A stretch of 64,000 nucleotides of DNA, taken from NCBI RefSeq assembly GCF_037977235.1, contig NZ_CP150276.1, positions 5,456,001-5,520,000 on the forward strand, given 5' to 3'. Positions within the stretch are counted from its first letter, which is position 1. Each line of letters opens with the position of its first letter. A program made the position numbers and the translations under genes. Of the stretch, positions 45,814 through 54,430 are shown one piece after another. The notes beneath the pieces were generated by a model. That model saw nothing but the letters and a program-made list of their open reading frames with translations, searched no databases and had not been told where the DNA came from. Origin of the DNA: Paenibacillus sp. FSL K6-0276 (GTDB taxonomy: Bacteria > Bacillota > Bacilli > Paenibacillales > Paenibacillaceae).

Positions 45814-46206
45814 TTAACGTTTCGAGAACTGAGGCGCACGACGTGCAGCCTTCAAGCCGTATTTCTTACGTTCCTTCATACGAGGGTCACGAGTCAAGAA
45901 ACCAGCTTTTTTCAAGGAACCACGATATTCAGGATCAACTTTAAGCAATGCACGGGCGATACCGTGACGAATTGCTCCAGCTTGACCGGAAATGCCGCCA
46001 CCATGCGCAAGAACGATTACATCGTAGTTGCCCAGTGTTTCAGTCAGGTTCAAAGGTTGTTTTACGATCATTTTCAGTGTTTCCACACCGAAATATTCGT
46101 CCATCTCACGTTTGTTAATGACAATGCGTCCTTCACCCGGTACAAGGCGAACACGTGCTACCGAATGTTTACGACGACCTGTCCCATAGTATTGTACTTG
46201 TGCCAT
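45814..46206 (-). CDS. rpsI: 30S ribosomal protein S9 (uS9)
   Basis: The 130-residue protein starts MAQVQYYGTGRRKHSVARVRL and ends with the conserved APQFSKR tail, whose terminal Lys-Arg contacts P-site tRNA. It is preceded by AGGAGGA and follows rplM by 20 bp, the usual rplM-rpsI pair. Two terminators follow. Confidence 0.98.
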   Translation of the reverse strand: MAQVQYYGTGRRKHSVARVRLVPGEGRIVINKREMDEYFGVETLKMIVKQPLNLTETLGNYDVIVLAHGGGISGQAGAIRHGIARALLKVDPEYRGSLKKAGFLTRDPRMKERKKYGLKAARRAPQFSKR

Positions 46207-46226
46207 GAAACTGTCCTCCTCTATTC

Positions 46227-46664
46227 TTATCCGCGAAGTTCGTAAACTTCAGGTTTTTGTGCTGCATGTGGATGCTCGACGCCTGCATATACTTTCAATC
46301 TCAGCTTCATGTGGTCCCCTTGACGAGTCTTAGGAATCATACCATGAACAGCGAATTCAATTACGCGTTCAGGCTTAGTATTCAGCAGAGTTTCAGCATT
46401 AGTAACTTTCAAGCCACCTGGGTGCATCGAGTGACGGTAGTATTTCTTGTTTTGCAATTTCTTACCAGTCAAATGAATCTTCTCAGCGTTGATTACAATA
46501 ACGAAATCTCCTGTGTCAACGTGTGGAGTGAATTGCGGTTTGTGTTTGCCACGGATCAAAGCAGCGGCTTCGCTGGCCAAACGACCGAGTGTTTTGCCTT
46601 CGGCATCAATAATGTGCCAATTGCGTTCAACTTCGTTCGGCTTCGCCATATAGGTGGTACGCAT
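46227..46664 (-). CDS. rplM: 50S ribosomal protein L13 (uL13)
   Basis: The 145 residues match the family (WHIIDAEGKTLGRLASEAA, GDFVIVINAEKI, YRHSMHPGGLK). The ATG follows AAGGAGG. It heads the rplM-rpsI operon and has a structured leader upstream, which suggests autogenous control by L13. Confidence 0.98.
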   Translation of the reverse strand: MRTTYMAKPNEVERNWHIIDAEGKTLGRLASEAAALIRGKHKPQFTPHVDTGDFVIVINAEKIHLTGKKLQNKKYYRHSMHPGGLKVTNAETLLNTKPERVIEFAVHGMIPKTRQGDHMKLRLKVYAGVEHPHAAQKPEVYELRG

Positions 46665-46769
46665 GAATGTTTCCTCCTTGTTCTCGTACGAAAATCTTCT
46701 GTTTCGTATATCTTGTTTCTCATTGAATTACAATTATGTGAGTTAAGCAAAGCATTTTTTTGGCATTTC

Positions 46770-46799
46770 CTTGATCGGGGCTGTGGGATAGCCATCAAG
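46770..46799 (-). ncRNA. Candidate L13 leader RNA element
   Basis: Between the rplM promoter and gene, CTTGAT pairs with ATCAAG around GGCT-ATCCCAC-AGCC. The motif and place fit the L13 leader family of Bacillota (Rfam family known by that name). It was not tested with a covariance model. Confidence 0.6.
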
Positions 46800-46813
46800 A
46801 AAACACAACTTTT

Positions 46814-46842
46814 ATATTACAGTATAAACATAACAAGTGCAA
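46814..46842 (-). promoter_or_regulatory. rplM-rpsI promoter
   Basis: TTGCAC, 17 bases, TAATAT, with the transcription start about 140 bp upstream of rplM. Confidence 0.75.
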
Positions 46843-46881
46843 GTGATTTTTAAACATTCAGCCTATTATTTAGGATGAATT

Positions 46882-47676
46882 TTATAGAAAAAACGATTCA
46901 CTTTCGGTCTCGTCATATTCAACACTCCACAAAGCCAACCCCATGGCCATAGCTGTTGGACCAGCAGCTGATCGATCACAAGCTGACAATATCTCAACAA
47001 CATTATCAGCATGTATTTTGCCTTCCCCCACATGGATCAAAGTCCCCATAATAATGCGAACCATATGCTGAAGAAATCCACTACCCGTTATATAAGTTTG
47101 GATAACTCCCTGATCTAATGAAGAGGGTCGGCACATACTGCGATCTACTTCCATATGAGCTTCAAAGATCGTTCGTACATGAGAAGTCTTGGTAGACCGT
47201 CGTGAAGCAAACGAAGTAAAGTCATGTGTCCCTAAAATATGCGTTAATCCTTGCTGCATAGCAGGAATGTCCAACTTCACCGGATGGTGAAGCTGCCAGC
47301 GCCGCTGAAACGGATCCGGAAACCTGTTGCCGTTAATCGTGTATCGGTAAGTTTTACGCTTAGCTCCTCTACGAGAGTGAAACGTTAGCGGTACTTCCCT
47401 AGCCTCTGTAACCACGATGTCTTGCGGCAGCCGGGCATTAAGCGCCAGACACCAACGTTCAAGTGGGATTCGAGAGGAGGTCGTAAAGTTAAAAGGCTGA
47501 CCATAGGCGTGTACTCCGGCATCTGTGCGGCCAGAAGCAGTAATCTTAAGCTCCTCACCCGTCAGATGGAGTATAGCTTGCTCCAGCCGATCCTGAATCG
47601 TATTGCCCTTAGGCTGGGTCTGAAAGCCATCATAATTTGTTCCGTCATAATTGACTTTCATCAATAGATTACGCAT
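46882..47676 (-). CDS. truA: tRNA pseudouridine(38-40) synthase TruA
   Basis: The start at 47676 behind AAAAGGAG gives 264 residues. TruA converts uridines 38-40 of the anticodon arm to pseudouridine. The catalytic Asp lies in GRTDAGVHA (about residue 52), and YRYTINGNRFPDPF and GTHDFTSFASR are family motifs. Longer in-frame extensions lack a start signal. It lies between the rplQ terminator and the rplM promoter and is probably transcribed on its own. Confidence 0.94.
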   Translation of the reverse strand: MRNLLMKVNYDGTNYDGFQTQPKGNTIQDRLEQAILHLTGEELKITASGRTDAGVHAYGQPFNFTTSSRIPLERWCLALNARLPQDIVVTEAREVPLTFHSRRGAKRKTYRYTINGNRFPDPFQRRWQLHHPVKLDIPAMQQGLTHILGTHDFTSFASRRSTKTSHVRTIFEAHMEVDRSMCRPSSLDQGVIQTYITGSGFLQHMVRIIMGTLIHVGEGKIHADNVVEILSACDRSAAGPTAMAMGLALWSVEYDETESESFFL

Positions 47677-47740
47677 TCCGTTCTCCTTTTTAAACCGTTC
47701 AGCAGAAACGTCGATCGAAGCACTGGCTGATCTTATTTGA

Positions 47741-47783
47741 AGAAATGGCTTTGTCGTCCTTAGAAGGACGGCATCCATTTACT
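47741..47783. repeat. GAAATGG hairpin repeat, copy B
   Basis: AGAAATGG-CTTTGTCGTCC and GGACGGCATCCATTT form the stem around TTAGAA. It shares the word order AGAAA-GGCTTTG-CGTCCTT-GG-CGG-CC-TTT with the copy at 3495-3536, 44 kb away. It lies upstream of truA. Confidence 0.75.
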
Positions 47784-47800
47784 AACCACTCCATTACTTC

Positions 47801-47827
47801 AAAAAAAAGAGCCCCTGTGGGAGCTCC
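47801..47827 (-). terminator. Terminator of the ribosomal-protein operon
   Basis: GAGCTCCC and GGGGCTC pair over ACA and are followed by eight T residues on the minus strand, about 145 bp past rplQ. Confidence 0.9.
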
Positions 47828-47843
47828 TTCAATTGAACCAAGG

Positions 47844-47949
47844 TGATTCCCACGGTTATTGGTACAGCAGAGCCTTGCGCCTCTGCAGCACAATAACGCT
47901 GATATTTCCCCCATCTTTACTCCAAAGAGGGCCGGATGAAAGGGAATCA
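47844..47949 (-). ncRNA. Structured 3' UTR of rplQ (about 106 nt, possible three-way junction)
   Basis: Outer arms TGATTCCC and GGGAATCA close a domain that contains CGTTATTG/CAATAACCG and, inside that, GCAGAG/CTCTGC over GCGCAAGG. It begins about 23 bases after the rplQ stop and precedes the terminator. Its position resembles the rplQ-downstream elements described in lactic acid bacteria (L17DE), but the sequence was not compared. Confidence 0.6.
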
Positions 47950-47971
47950 TCGGAAATCAATACTTGTGATA

Positions 47972-48337
47972 CTACGCGCGATCTACCAATTCAAGATAGA
48001 CCATAGGCGCAGCGTCGCCACGGCGAGGTCCGAGTTTCAGGATACGAGTGTATCCACCTGGACGCTCTGTGTAACGAGGAGCAATGTCAGAGAACAATTT
48101 TTGAATTGCATCTTGTTCACCATCAACAGTCTCGCGACGAACAAATGCTGCTACTTGACGACGAGCATGAAGATCGCCTTTTTTAGCCTTAGTGATCAAC
48201 TTTTCAGCGATGGAACGAACTTCCTTCGCTTTAGCTTCCGTTGTTTGGATGCGCTCGTATAAAAACAGATCCGTTACCATGTCGCGAAATAACGCTTTAC
48301 GCGCACTGGAATCACGGCCCAATTTTTGGTATGCCAT
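47972..48337 (-). CDS. rplQ: 50S ribosomal protein L17 (bL17)
   Basis: The 121-residue protein begins MAYQKLGRDSSARKALFRDM and has the family's YTRILKLGPRRGDAAPM end. It is the last gene of the long r-protein operon, following rpoA, and is followed by a structured UTR and terminator. Confidence 0.98.
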   Translation of the reverse strand: MAYQKLGRDSSARKALFRDMVTDLFLYERIQTTEAKAKEVRSIAEKLITKAKKGDLHARRQVAAFVRRETVDGEQDAIQKLFSDIAPRYTERPGGYTRILKLGPRRGDAAPMVYLELVDRA

Positions 48338-48370
48338 GTGTTTTCCCTCCTTTACTATAGCAATCTGTAG

Positions 48371-49315
48371 CTATTCTTCTGTACGGAGTCCCAAACCAAG
48401 CTCCTCAAGCTTTTCCTGAACTTCTTCCAAAGATTTGCGACCAAGGTTACGCACCTTCATCATATCTTCTTCAGTCTTCGTGGTTAGCTCTTGTACGGTA
48501 TTGATACCAGCACGTTTGAGGCAGTTGTAGGAACGGACAGAAAGATCAAGCTCTTCGATTGTCATCTCTAGCACTTTTTCTTTTTTGTCTTCTTCTTTTT
48601 CAACCATAATTTCGGCGTCTTTCGCTTCGTCCGTAAGACCTACGAACAGAACGAGGTGCTCGTTCAAAATTTTGGCTCCGAGGCTTACAGCCTCTTCCGG
48701 TCTAATACTGCCATCTGTCCAAATTTCAAGCGTCAATTTGTCGTAGTTAGTCACTTGACCAACACGTGTATTGTCTATGCCGTAGTTAACGCGTGAAATA
48801 GGAGTGTAGATGGAGTCAACCGGGATAACGCCAATTGGCTGATCGTCGCGTTTGTTCCGGTCCGCTTGGACGTAGCCGCGACCACGGCCTGCAAAAATAC
48901 GCATGTGAAGTCTCGCACCAGGTCCCAGCGTTGCAATGTGAAGATCCGGGTTCAGGATCTCGACATCGCTGTCCGCACGGATATCACCTGCGGTAACGAT
49001 GCCTTCCCCTTCGGCATCAATCTCGAACACTTTTTCCTCGTCTGAATGAATCTTCAGGGACAAGGCTTTAAGGTTCAGAATGATCTCCGTCACATCTTCC
49101 ATTACGCCTGGAACGGTCGAGAACTCATGCAGAACGCCGTCAATTTGGACCGAAGTCACTGCGGCTCCTGGAAGCGAAGAAAGCAATATCCGGCGAAGCG
49201 AATTCCCCAGAGTCGTGCCATACCCACGTTCCAACGGTTCAACTACGAATTTCCCATAGGTACCTTCATCATTAGCTTCTACGGTCTCAATCTTCGGCTT
49301 TTCGATTTCTATCAC
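48371..49315 (-). CDS. rpoA: DNA-directed RNA polymerase subunit alpha
   Basis: The 314 residues comprise the dimerisation and assembly N-terminal domain (about 1-228, with GYGTTLGNSLRRILLSSLPG), an acidic linker (EKEEDKKEK) and the DNA- and activator-binding C-terminal domain (about 245-314, LDLSVRSYNCLKRAGINTV). It lies between rpsK and rplQ, as in B. subtilis. Confidence 0.98.
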   Translation of the reverse strand: MIEIEKPKIETVEANDEGTYGKFVVEPLERGYGTTLGNSLRRILLSSLPGAAVTSVQIDGVLHEFSTVPGVMEDVTEIILNLKALSLKIHSDEEKVFEIDAEGEGIVTAGDIRADSDVEILNPDLHIATLGPGARLHMRIFAGRGRGYVQADRNKRDDQPIGVIPVDSIYTPISRVNYGIDNTRVGQVTNYDKLTLEIWTDGSIRPEEAVSLGAKILNEHLVLFVGLTDEAKDAEIMVEKEEDKKEKVLEMTIEELDLSVRSYNCLKRAGINTVQELTTKTEEDMMKVRNLGRKSLEEVQEKLEELGLGLRTEE

Positions 49316-49445
49316 GAGTTTACCCCTCCTTCAACGTCGCTCCTATATGAAACTGTCACCCCATCAGGTGCATCATGTAGTATGCCTAAACACCTATTAT
49401 TAGCAGATGCGTCAGAATTATACCACATTTACAATACTGATTTCA

Positions 49446-49841
49446 CTATACGCGACGACGTTTCGGCGGACGGCATCCATTGTGAGGAACCGGAGTTACG
49501 TCTTTAATAAGGTTAACTTCAAGCCCTGCAGCTTGAAGGGAACGGATGGCTGCTTCGCGGCCCGCGCCCGGTCCTTTAACCATAACCTCAACCGACTTCA
49601 TGCCGTGCTCCATAGCTGCTTTAGCTGCTGATTCAGCTGCCATTTGCGCTGCGAATGGAGTCGACTTACGGGAACCTTTAAATCCTTGGCCGCCGGAGCT
49701 TGCCCAGGAAATTGCATTTCCGTGAGGATCCGTGATGGTAACGATGGTATTGTTGAACGTGGAACGAATATGTGCCACGCCGGATTCGATATTTTTACGG
49801 TCGCGACGTTTGGTACGTACGACTTTTTTCGGTTTAGCCAT
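49446..49841 (-). CDS. rpsK: 30S ribosomal protein S11 (uS11)
   Basis: The 131 residues include VARTKRRD-like basic N-terminus, HIRSTFNNTIVTITD, GFKGSRKSTPFAAQ and the PHNGCRPPKRRRV end. It follows rpsM by 19 bp. A 130-bp gap to rpoA contains no gene. Confidence 0.98.
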   Translation of the reverse strand: MAKPKKVVRTKRRDRKNIESGVAHIRSTFNNTIVTITDPHGNAISWASSGGQGFKGSRKSTPFAAQMAAESAAKAAMEHGMKSVEVMVKGPGAGREAAIRSLQAAGLEVNLIKDVTPVPHNGCRPPKRRRV

Positions 49842-49860
49842 TGTCTCTTATCCCCCCTTA

Positions 49861-50229
49861 TTATTTCTTCTTGTTTGCTACCGTACGACGCGGGCCTTTC
49901 CGGGTACGGGCATTCGTTTTAGTACGTTGACCGCGAACAGGCAATCCACGACGGTGACGAACACCGCGGTAACAGCCGATCTCAGTAAGACGTTTAATAT
50001 TCAAGGAAATTTCACGACGCAGGTCACCTTCAACCTTAACCGTTTTGTCGATCGTTTCACGCAGTTTGCTGACTTCATCTTCCGTCAAATCACGGACACG
50101 TGTATTAGCGCTAATGCCTGTTTCATTAAGAATTTTCTGAGAAGTCGTTTTACCGATTCCGAAAATATAAGTCAAGGCGATCTCAACGCGTTTGTCACGT
50201 GGCAAATCCACTCCAGCTATACGAGCCAT
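49861..50229 (-). CDS. rpsM: 30S ribosomal protein S13 (uS13)
   Basis: The 122 residues begin MARIAGVDLPRDKRVEIALTY and end in a basic RTRKGPRRTVANKKK tail that reaches tRNA. RGQRTKTNART is typical. It lies between rpmJ and rpsK. Confidence 0.98.
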   Translation of the reverse strand: MARIAGVDLPRDKRVEIALTYIFGIGKTTSQKILNETGISANTRVRDLTEDEVSKLRETIDKTVKVEGDLRREISLNIKRLTEIGCYRGVRHRRGLPVRGQRTKTNARTRKGPRRTVANKKK

Positions 50230-50248
50230 TTTACGCTACACCCCCTTC

Positions 50249-50362
50249 TTAACCTTGTTTTTGTTTGTGTTTCGGATTTTCGCAAATCACCATAACAGTC
50301 CCTTTGCGGCGGATTACTTTACATTTCTCGCAAATGGGCTTTACAGAAGGTCTTACCTTCAT
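50249..50362 (-). CDS. rpmJ: 50S ribosomal protein L36 (bL36), zinc-binding
   Basis: A 37-residue gene, MKVRPSVKPICEKCKVIRRK followed by GTVMVICENPKHKQKQG. The C-x2-C...C-x4-H zinc ribbon is intact, so this is the zinc-containing form. It lies between infA and rpsM, its usual place, behind GAGGTAATTAAC. Confidence 0.96.
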   Translation of the reverse strand: MKVRPSVKPICEKCKVIRRKGTVMVICENPKHKQKQG

Positions 50363-50415
50363 GTTAATTACCTCCTCAAAGTTTTGCGAAGCAAAACTTT
50401 TTTCGTAGTTCCCAT

Positions 50416-50631
50416 CTATTTACGGTAAGTTATACGACCTTTTGATAAATCATAAGGCGATAACTGCACGACCACTTTGTCTCCGGTCAAAATACGGATA
50501 AAGTGCATCCGCAATTTACCGGATACATGGGCAAGTATTTGATGACCGTTCTCAAGCTCAACCTTAAACGTTGCATTTGGCAACGGTTCAAGGACAGTAC
50601 CTTCTACTTCAATGACATCTTCCTTAGCCAC
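50416..50631 (-). CDS. infA: Translation initiation factor IF-1
   Basis: The 71-residue OB-fold protein has MAKEDVIEVEGTVLEPLPNA, HISGKLRMHFIRI-like HVSGKLRMHFIRILTGDKV and LSPYDLSKGRITYR. IF-1 occupies the A site during initiation. It lies 2 bp after the KOW-domain gene, in the Bacillus order map-KOW-infA-rpmJ. Confidence 0.98.
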   Translation of the reverse strand: MAKEDVIEVEGTVLEPLPNATFKVELENGHQILAHVSGKLRMHFIRILTGDKVVVQLSPYDLSKGRITYRK

Positions 50632-50633
50632 AG

Positions 50634-50942
50634 TTAGTCTCCTTTCTCATCAGCACTTATTCCGGTGGGTCCAGCATACTTCATGACTGCGAAACGCAGC
50701 TTTCCGTTTGTTACCCGCCCAGTTTCTTCCAAACTGTTCACAACCTCACTGCTGATGAAGGGTATGAGCTCTAGATGAAGAATATTCTTCTTCTTTGGCC
50801 CATCAAACTTACGTTTGTCTCCATCTGCAATGTATACAAATCTGCTATCAACAACTGCGATAACAACGGCTGCCTCTCCGGCATCTTTGCCTTTGAGAAT
50901 TCTCACTAATTGACCAACCTGCGGGCTGCTCACAGTATTCAA
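50634..50942 (-). CDS. KOW-domain RNA-binding protein (L14e/L6e/L27e type)
   Basis: The 102-residue protein has a KOW-type start (PQVGQLVRILKGKDAGEAAVVIAVVDSRFVYIADGDKRKFDGPKKKN). Similar proteins are encoded between map and infA in B. subtilis (ybzG). It resembles archaeal/eukaryal L14e and probably binds RNA, but a ribosomal role is not established. Confidence 0.88.
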   Translation of the reverse strand: MNTVSSPQVGQLVRILKGKDAGEAAVVIAVVDSRFVYIADGDKRKFDGPKKKNILHLELIPFISSEVVNSLEETGRVTNGKLRFAVMKYAGPTGISADEKGD

Positions 50943-50953
50943 GAGGAGATCAC

Positions 50954-51706
50954 CTACGCATTCAGTTTTGTGAAAATTTCCATGCCGTCCGGAGTAACTG
51001 CTACTGTATGCTCAAAATGAGCACATAGTGAGCCATCAACCGTAACGACAGTCCAGTTATCTTCCAGCGTTCTGACATGTCTCTTCCCTACGTTTACCAT
51101 CGGCTCAATCGCGAGTACCATACCCGGTTTCAGACGTGGTCCGCGGTCCGCTATGCCATAATTCGGAATTTGCGGTTCTTCATGCAGTTTTGCCCCAATG
51201 CCATGACCAACATACTCACGTACGACTGAGAAACCAGCCTCTTCGATGTATTGCTGGATAGCATGGGAGATTGTAAACAAGCGCACATCCGGCTTAACTA
51301 ACGCCAGTCCCGCGTACAAGGAGCCTTCCGTAACGTCCAGCAAACGCTGAGCCTCTTCGGAAATGCTGCCCACACCGTAGGTCCAGGCGGAATCACCGTG
51401 ATAACCGCGGTACTCTGCACCGATATCCAGCGTAACTATATCGCCTTCGATCAGTTTGCGTTTACCTGGAAATCCATGCACTAATTGTTCGTTGACTGAA
51501 GCGCAAATGCTGGCAGGAAAACCGTTGTAGCCTTTGAAAGACGGCACAGCACCTTGACTGCGAATGTATTGATCGGCGATTCTGTCGAGCTCCCCCGTTG
51601 TAATGCCAGGCTGGGTGGCCTCAGCAATAAGACGATGACTCTCGGCAACAATTCGACCAGCTTCCCTCATAAAGGTAAGTTCCTGTTCGGATTTACAAAT
51701 GATCAT
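50954..51706 (-). CDS. map: Methionine aminopeptidase, type I
   Basis: The start at 51706 gives 250 residues. It removes N-terminal methionine from nascent proteins. Metal ligands are in LDIGAEYRGYHGDSAWT (two Asp), GHGIGAKLHEEP (His), AIEPMV (Glu) and FEHTVAV (Glu). It follows adk by 4 bp, as in other Bacillota. Confidence 0.96.
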   Translation of the reverse strand: MIICKSEQELTFMREAGRIVAESHRLIAEATQPGITTGELDRIADQYIRSQGAVPSFKGYNGFPASICASVNEQLVHGFPGKRKLIEGDIVTLDIGAEYRGYHGDSAWTYGVGSISEEAQRLLDVTEGSLYAGLALVKPDVRLFTISHAIQQYIEEAGFSVVREYVGHGIGAKLHEEPQIPNYGIADRGPRLKPGMVLAIEPMVNVGKRHVRTLEDNWTVVTVDGSLCAHFEHTVAVTPDGMEIFTKLNA

Positions 51707-51710
51707 TACA

Positions 51711-52355
51711 TTAACCCCGCAATAAAGATACGATTTCAGAAGAAACGACATTGATTTCGTTTTCCCCATTTACCTGACGCAAAAGACCTTTATTATCATA
51801 AAACGCAAGCAGCGGCGCTGTCTTATTATCATACTCATCCAGACGCTTGCCTACACTTTCTTCGTTGTCATCCGGACGTTGATACAATTCACCGCCATCA
51901 ATGTCGCAAATGCCTTCTTGCTTCGGCGGGTTGAAGATTAAATGGTAGGATGCTCCGCAAACTGTGCAGATACGACGTCCAGTAAGACGCGCCATCAGCA
52001 GTCCACGGTCAACATTCAAGTTGATGACATGATCCAAAGAAGTATTCAAACGGCTAAGAATATCATCCAGCGCTTCCGCTTGCGAAAGAGTTCTTGGAAA
52101 ACCATCCAATAGAAATCCTTTTTCGCAATCGGACTGCTGCAGCCGTTCTTCAACTATACCTATGGTCACATCATCTGGTACAAGCAAACCTTGATCAATA
52201 AATGATTTGGCCTTCAATCCTACTGGAGTCTCCTGTTTGATTGCCAAACGGAAAGCATCTCCTGTCGAAATATGAGGAATACCAAACTCTTTTATGATTT
52301 CTGCCGCTTGTGTTCCCTTGCCTGCCCCAGGAGGGCCCATGAATAAAATGTTCAC
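51711..52355 (-). CDS. adk: Adenylate kinase
   Basis: A GTG at 52355 behind GGGGAGAGAG gives 214 residues. The enzyme interconverts ATP+AMP and 2 ADP. P-loop GPPGAGKGTQ is at residues 7-16, DGFPRT near 85, and the LID has the Gram-positive zinc site CTVC...CDID (three Cys and one Asp). It lies between secY and map. Confidence 0.96.
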   Translation of the reverse strand: MNILFMGPPGAGKGTQAAEIIKEFGIPHISTGDAFRLAIKQETPVGLKAKSFIDQGLLVPDDVTIGIVEERLQQSDCEKGFLLDGFPRTLSQAEALDDILSRLNTSLDHVINLNVDRGLLMARLTGRRICTVCGASYHLIFNPPKQEGICDIDGGELYQRPDDNEESVGKRLDEYDNKTAPLLAFYDNKGLLRQVNGENEINVVSSEIVSLLRG

Positions 52356-52451
52356 GATTTCTCTCTCCCCCCAAAAGTTCGCCACCAAGCAAGAAACAGC
52401 ACAATAGGTGCCGGGAAGAATAAAATCTTAAGCTTCACCGGAACCTATCGC

Positions 52452-53750
52452 CTATTTATTGATGAAGCCTTTGTAATGGCGTTTGATCAATGAGCTCTCG
52501 ATCTGCTTCATTGTATCCAATGCCACACCGATTACGATTAGCAGTGAAGTACCACCAATTCGAACTTCTTTAGGCAATCCAGATAAAGCACCGAAGAACA
52601 TCGGCAATACAGAGATCAAAGCTAGGAACAATGCGCCGGACATAGTCAGACGAGACATTACTCTAGTCAAATACTTCTCAGTAGCCTTACCAGGACGGAT
52701 ACCCGGAATGTAACCACCATTCTTCTTCATGTTATCGGCCATCTGTTGAGGATTCATCTGCACGAACGTATAGAAGAACGTGAACCCGATGATCATCACA
52801 ACATACAGAAGCATACCAAGTGGTGCATCAGTTGCCAAATACTTGGCAATCCATTGAGCCCAGGCATGTGTTGACCAGAAACTGGAGAGAACAACTGGGA
52901 ACTGAAGCAGTGATACGGCGAAGATAACCGGAATTACACCAGCCGCATTAATTTTCAGCGGAATGTGCGTATTCTGTCCACCGTACATTTTGTTGCCGAC
53001 AACGCGTTTAGCGTATTGAACAGGAATCTTCCGAATACCTTGCTGTACGAAGATAACTGCTGTAATAATCGCTACAATCACAATCAGCACAATAACGACT
53101 TTAAGAATATTCAGGAACACTTGATCCGGCTGAATAAAACTTGAGTTAGCCGTACTCGTGATATATCCCGGGATGGCGGCTACGATTCCCGCAAAAATCA
53201 GGATCGAAATCCCGTTCCCGATTCCCTTTTCGGTAATCTGTTCACCAAGCCACATCAGGAAAGAAGTACCAGCCGTCAAGATAATGGCAACCAGTAAGTA
53301 GTCAGCAAATGTCGCATTCGGCATCATTTGAGTTCCATAAATCCGGTTAAACCCTATCGACGTAGCAAAACCTTGGATCAGGGCTAATATCACTGTACCG
53401 TAACGAGTGACTTGCGCCAGTTGTTTCTTACCGTGCTCCCCTTGTTTAGCCCATTCAGCAAACTTAGGAACAACATCCATCGACAGCAATTGCACGATGA
53501 TGGATGCTGTAATGTACGGGTAAATACTGATCGCAAATATCGAAAAGTTTTTGAGCGCTCCGCCCGAAAAGGTGTTCAAGAGTCCCATCAAAGCGTCACC
53601 GCTCTGATTTGCTGTTTGCAGTACATCTTTGTTCACACCAGGAACCGGAACAAACGAACCGATACGGTAGATAATCAGAATGAACAAGGTAAACAGGATC
53701 TTTTTGCGCAAATCTTCAACATGCCAGATATTCTTAAGCGTCTTGAACAT
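52452..53750 (-). CDS. secY: Preprotein translocase subunit SecY
   Basis: The 432-residue channel protein has ten membrane helices, beginning DLRKKILFTLFILIIYRIGSFVPVPGV, with the plug-region SGGALKNFSIFAISIYPYI and the C-terminal GGTSLLIVIGVALDTMKQIES. It overlaps rplO by TAATG, so its synthesis is coupled to L15. A 96-bp gap precedes adk. Confidence 0.98.
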   Translation of the reverse strand: MFKTLKNIWHVEDLRKKILFTLFILIIYRIGSFVPVPGVNKDVLQTANQSGDALMGLLNTFSGGALKNFSIFAISIYPYITASIIVQLLSMDVVPKFAEWAKQGEHGKKQLAQVTRYGTVILALIQGFATSIGFNRIYGTQMMPNATFADYLLVAIILTAGTSFLMWLGEQITEKGIGNGISILIFAGIVAAIPGYITSTANSSFIQPDQVFLNILKVVIVLIVIVAIITAVIFVQQGIRKIPVQYAKRVVGNKMYGGQNTHIPLKINAAGVIPVIFAVSLLQFPVVLSSFWSTHAWAQWIAKYLATDAPLGMLLYVVMIIGFTFFYTFVQMNPQQMADNMKKNGGYIPGIRPGKATEKYLTRVMSRLTMSGALFLALISVLPMFFGALSGLPKEVRIGGTSLLIVIGVALDTMKQIESSLIKRHYKGFINK

Positions 53751-54190
53751 TAGATCACCTCGGTTTTACCGCCGGCAGCCTCGATTTTCTCTACCGCAGA
53801 TTGAGAGAACTTATTTGCTTGTACAGTCAATTTAACGGTTAACTCACCATTGCCGAGAATCTTAATGCCGCTTTTGGAATTCTTGACAACACCAGTTTCA
53901 AGCAACAACTGCGGAGTCACTTCTGTTCCTTCTGCAAAGCTATTCAGATCTTCCAGGTTCACAATCGCATACTCTTTACGGGTAGGATTAGTGAAACCAC
54001 GTTTAGGCAGACGACGATAGAGCGGATTTTGTCCACCCTCGAAGCCCGGACGAACACCACCGCCAGAACGTGAGTTTTGACCTTTGTGACCGCGACCGGA
54101 TGTTTTACCATTTCCGCTACTAGGACCACGACCAACGCGATTGCGTTCTTTACGGGAACCAGGAGCCGGAGCAAGTTCATGTAACTTCAT
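53750..54190 (-). CDS. rplO: 50S ribosomal protein L15 (uL15)
   Basis: The start at 54190, eight bases after AAGGAGG, gives 146 residues: MKLHELAPAPGSRKERNRVGRG, GRGHKGQNSRSGGGVRPGFEGGQ and the SGIKILGNGELT end. It overlaps secY by one base. Confidence 0.97.
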   Translation of the reverse strand: MKLHELAPAPGSRKERNRVGRGPSSGNGKTSGRGHKGQNSRSGGGVRPGFEGGQNPLYRRLPKRGFTNPTRKEYAIVNLEDLNSFAEGTEVTPQLLLETGVVKNSKSGIKILGNGELTVKLTVQANKFSQSAVEKIEAAGGKTEVI

Positions 54191-54230
54191 CGTTTGCACC
54201 TCCTTATGTTTGTTAATTTATGCGAGGCGT

Positions 54231-54416
54231 TTAGCCTTCAATTTCAGTTACAGATAGCAAGTGACTCACTTTATTGATCATTCCGCGAATTGCAGGACTG
54301 TCATTGTGAACCACTGTCGTGTTGAGTTTACGCAGGCCGAGCGTCTTAACAGTAACACGTTGTGTTTCTGGACGTCCGATTACGCTACGTACGAGGGTAA
54401 TTTGCAATTTTGCCAT
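54231..54416 (-). CDS. rpmD: 50S ribosomal protein L30 (uL30)
   Basis: The 61-residue protein (MAKLQITLVRSVIGRPETQR, TVKTLGLRKLNTTV) has the bacterial length. It lies between rpsE and rplO. Confidence 0.97.
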   Translation of the reverse strand: MAKLQITLVRSVIGRPETQRVTVKTLGLRKLNTTVVHNDSPAIRGMINKVSHLLSVTEIEG

Positions 54417-54430
54417 TGACGTTCCCCTCC

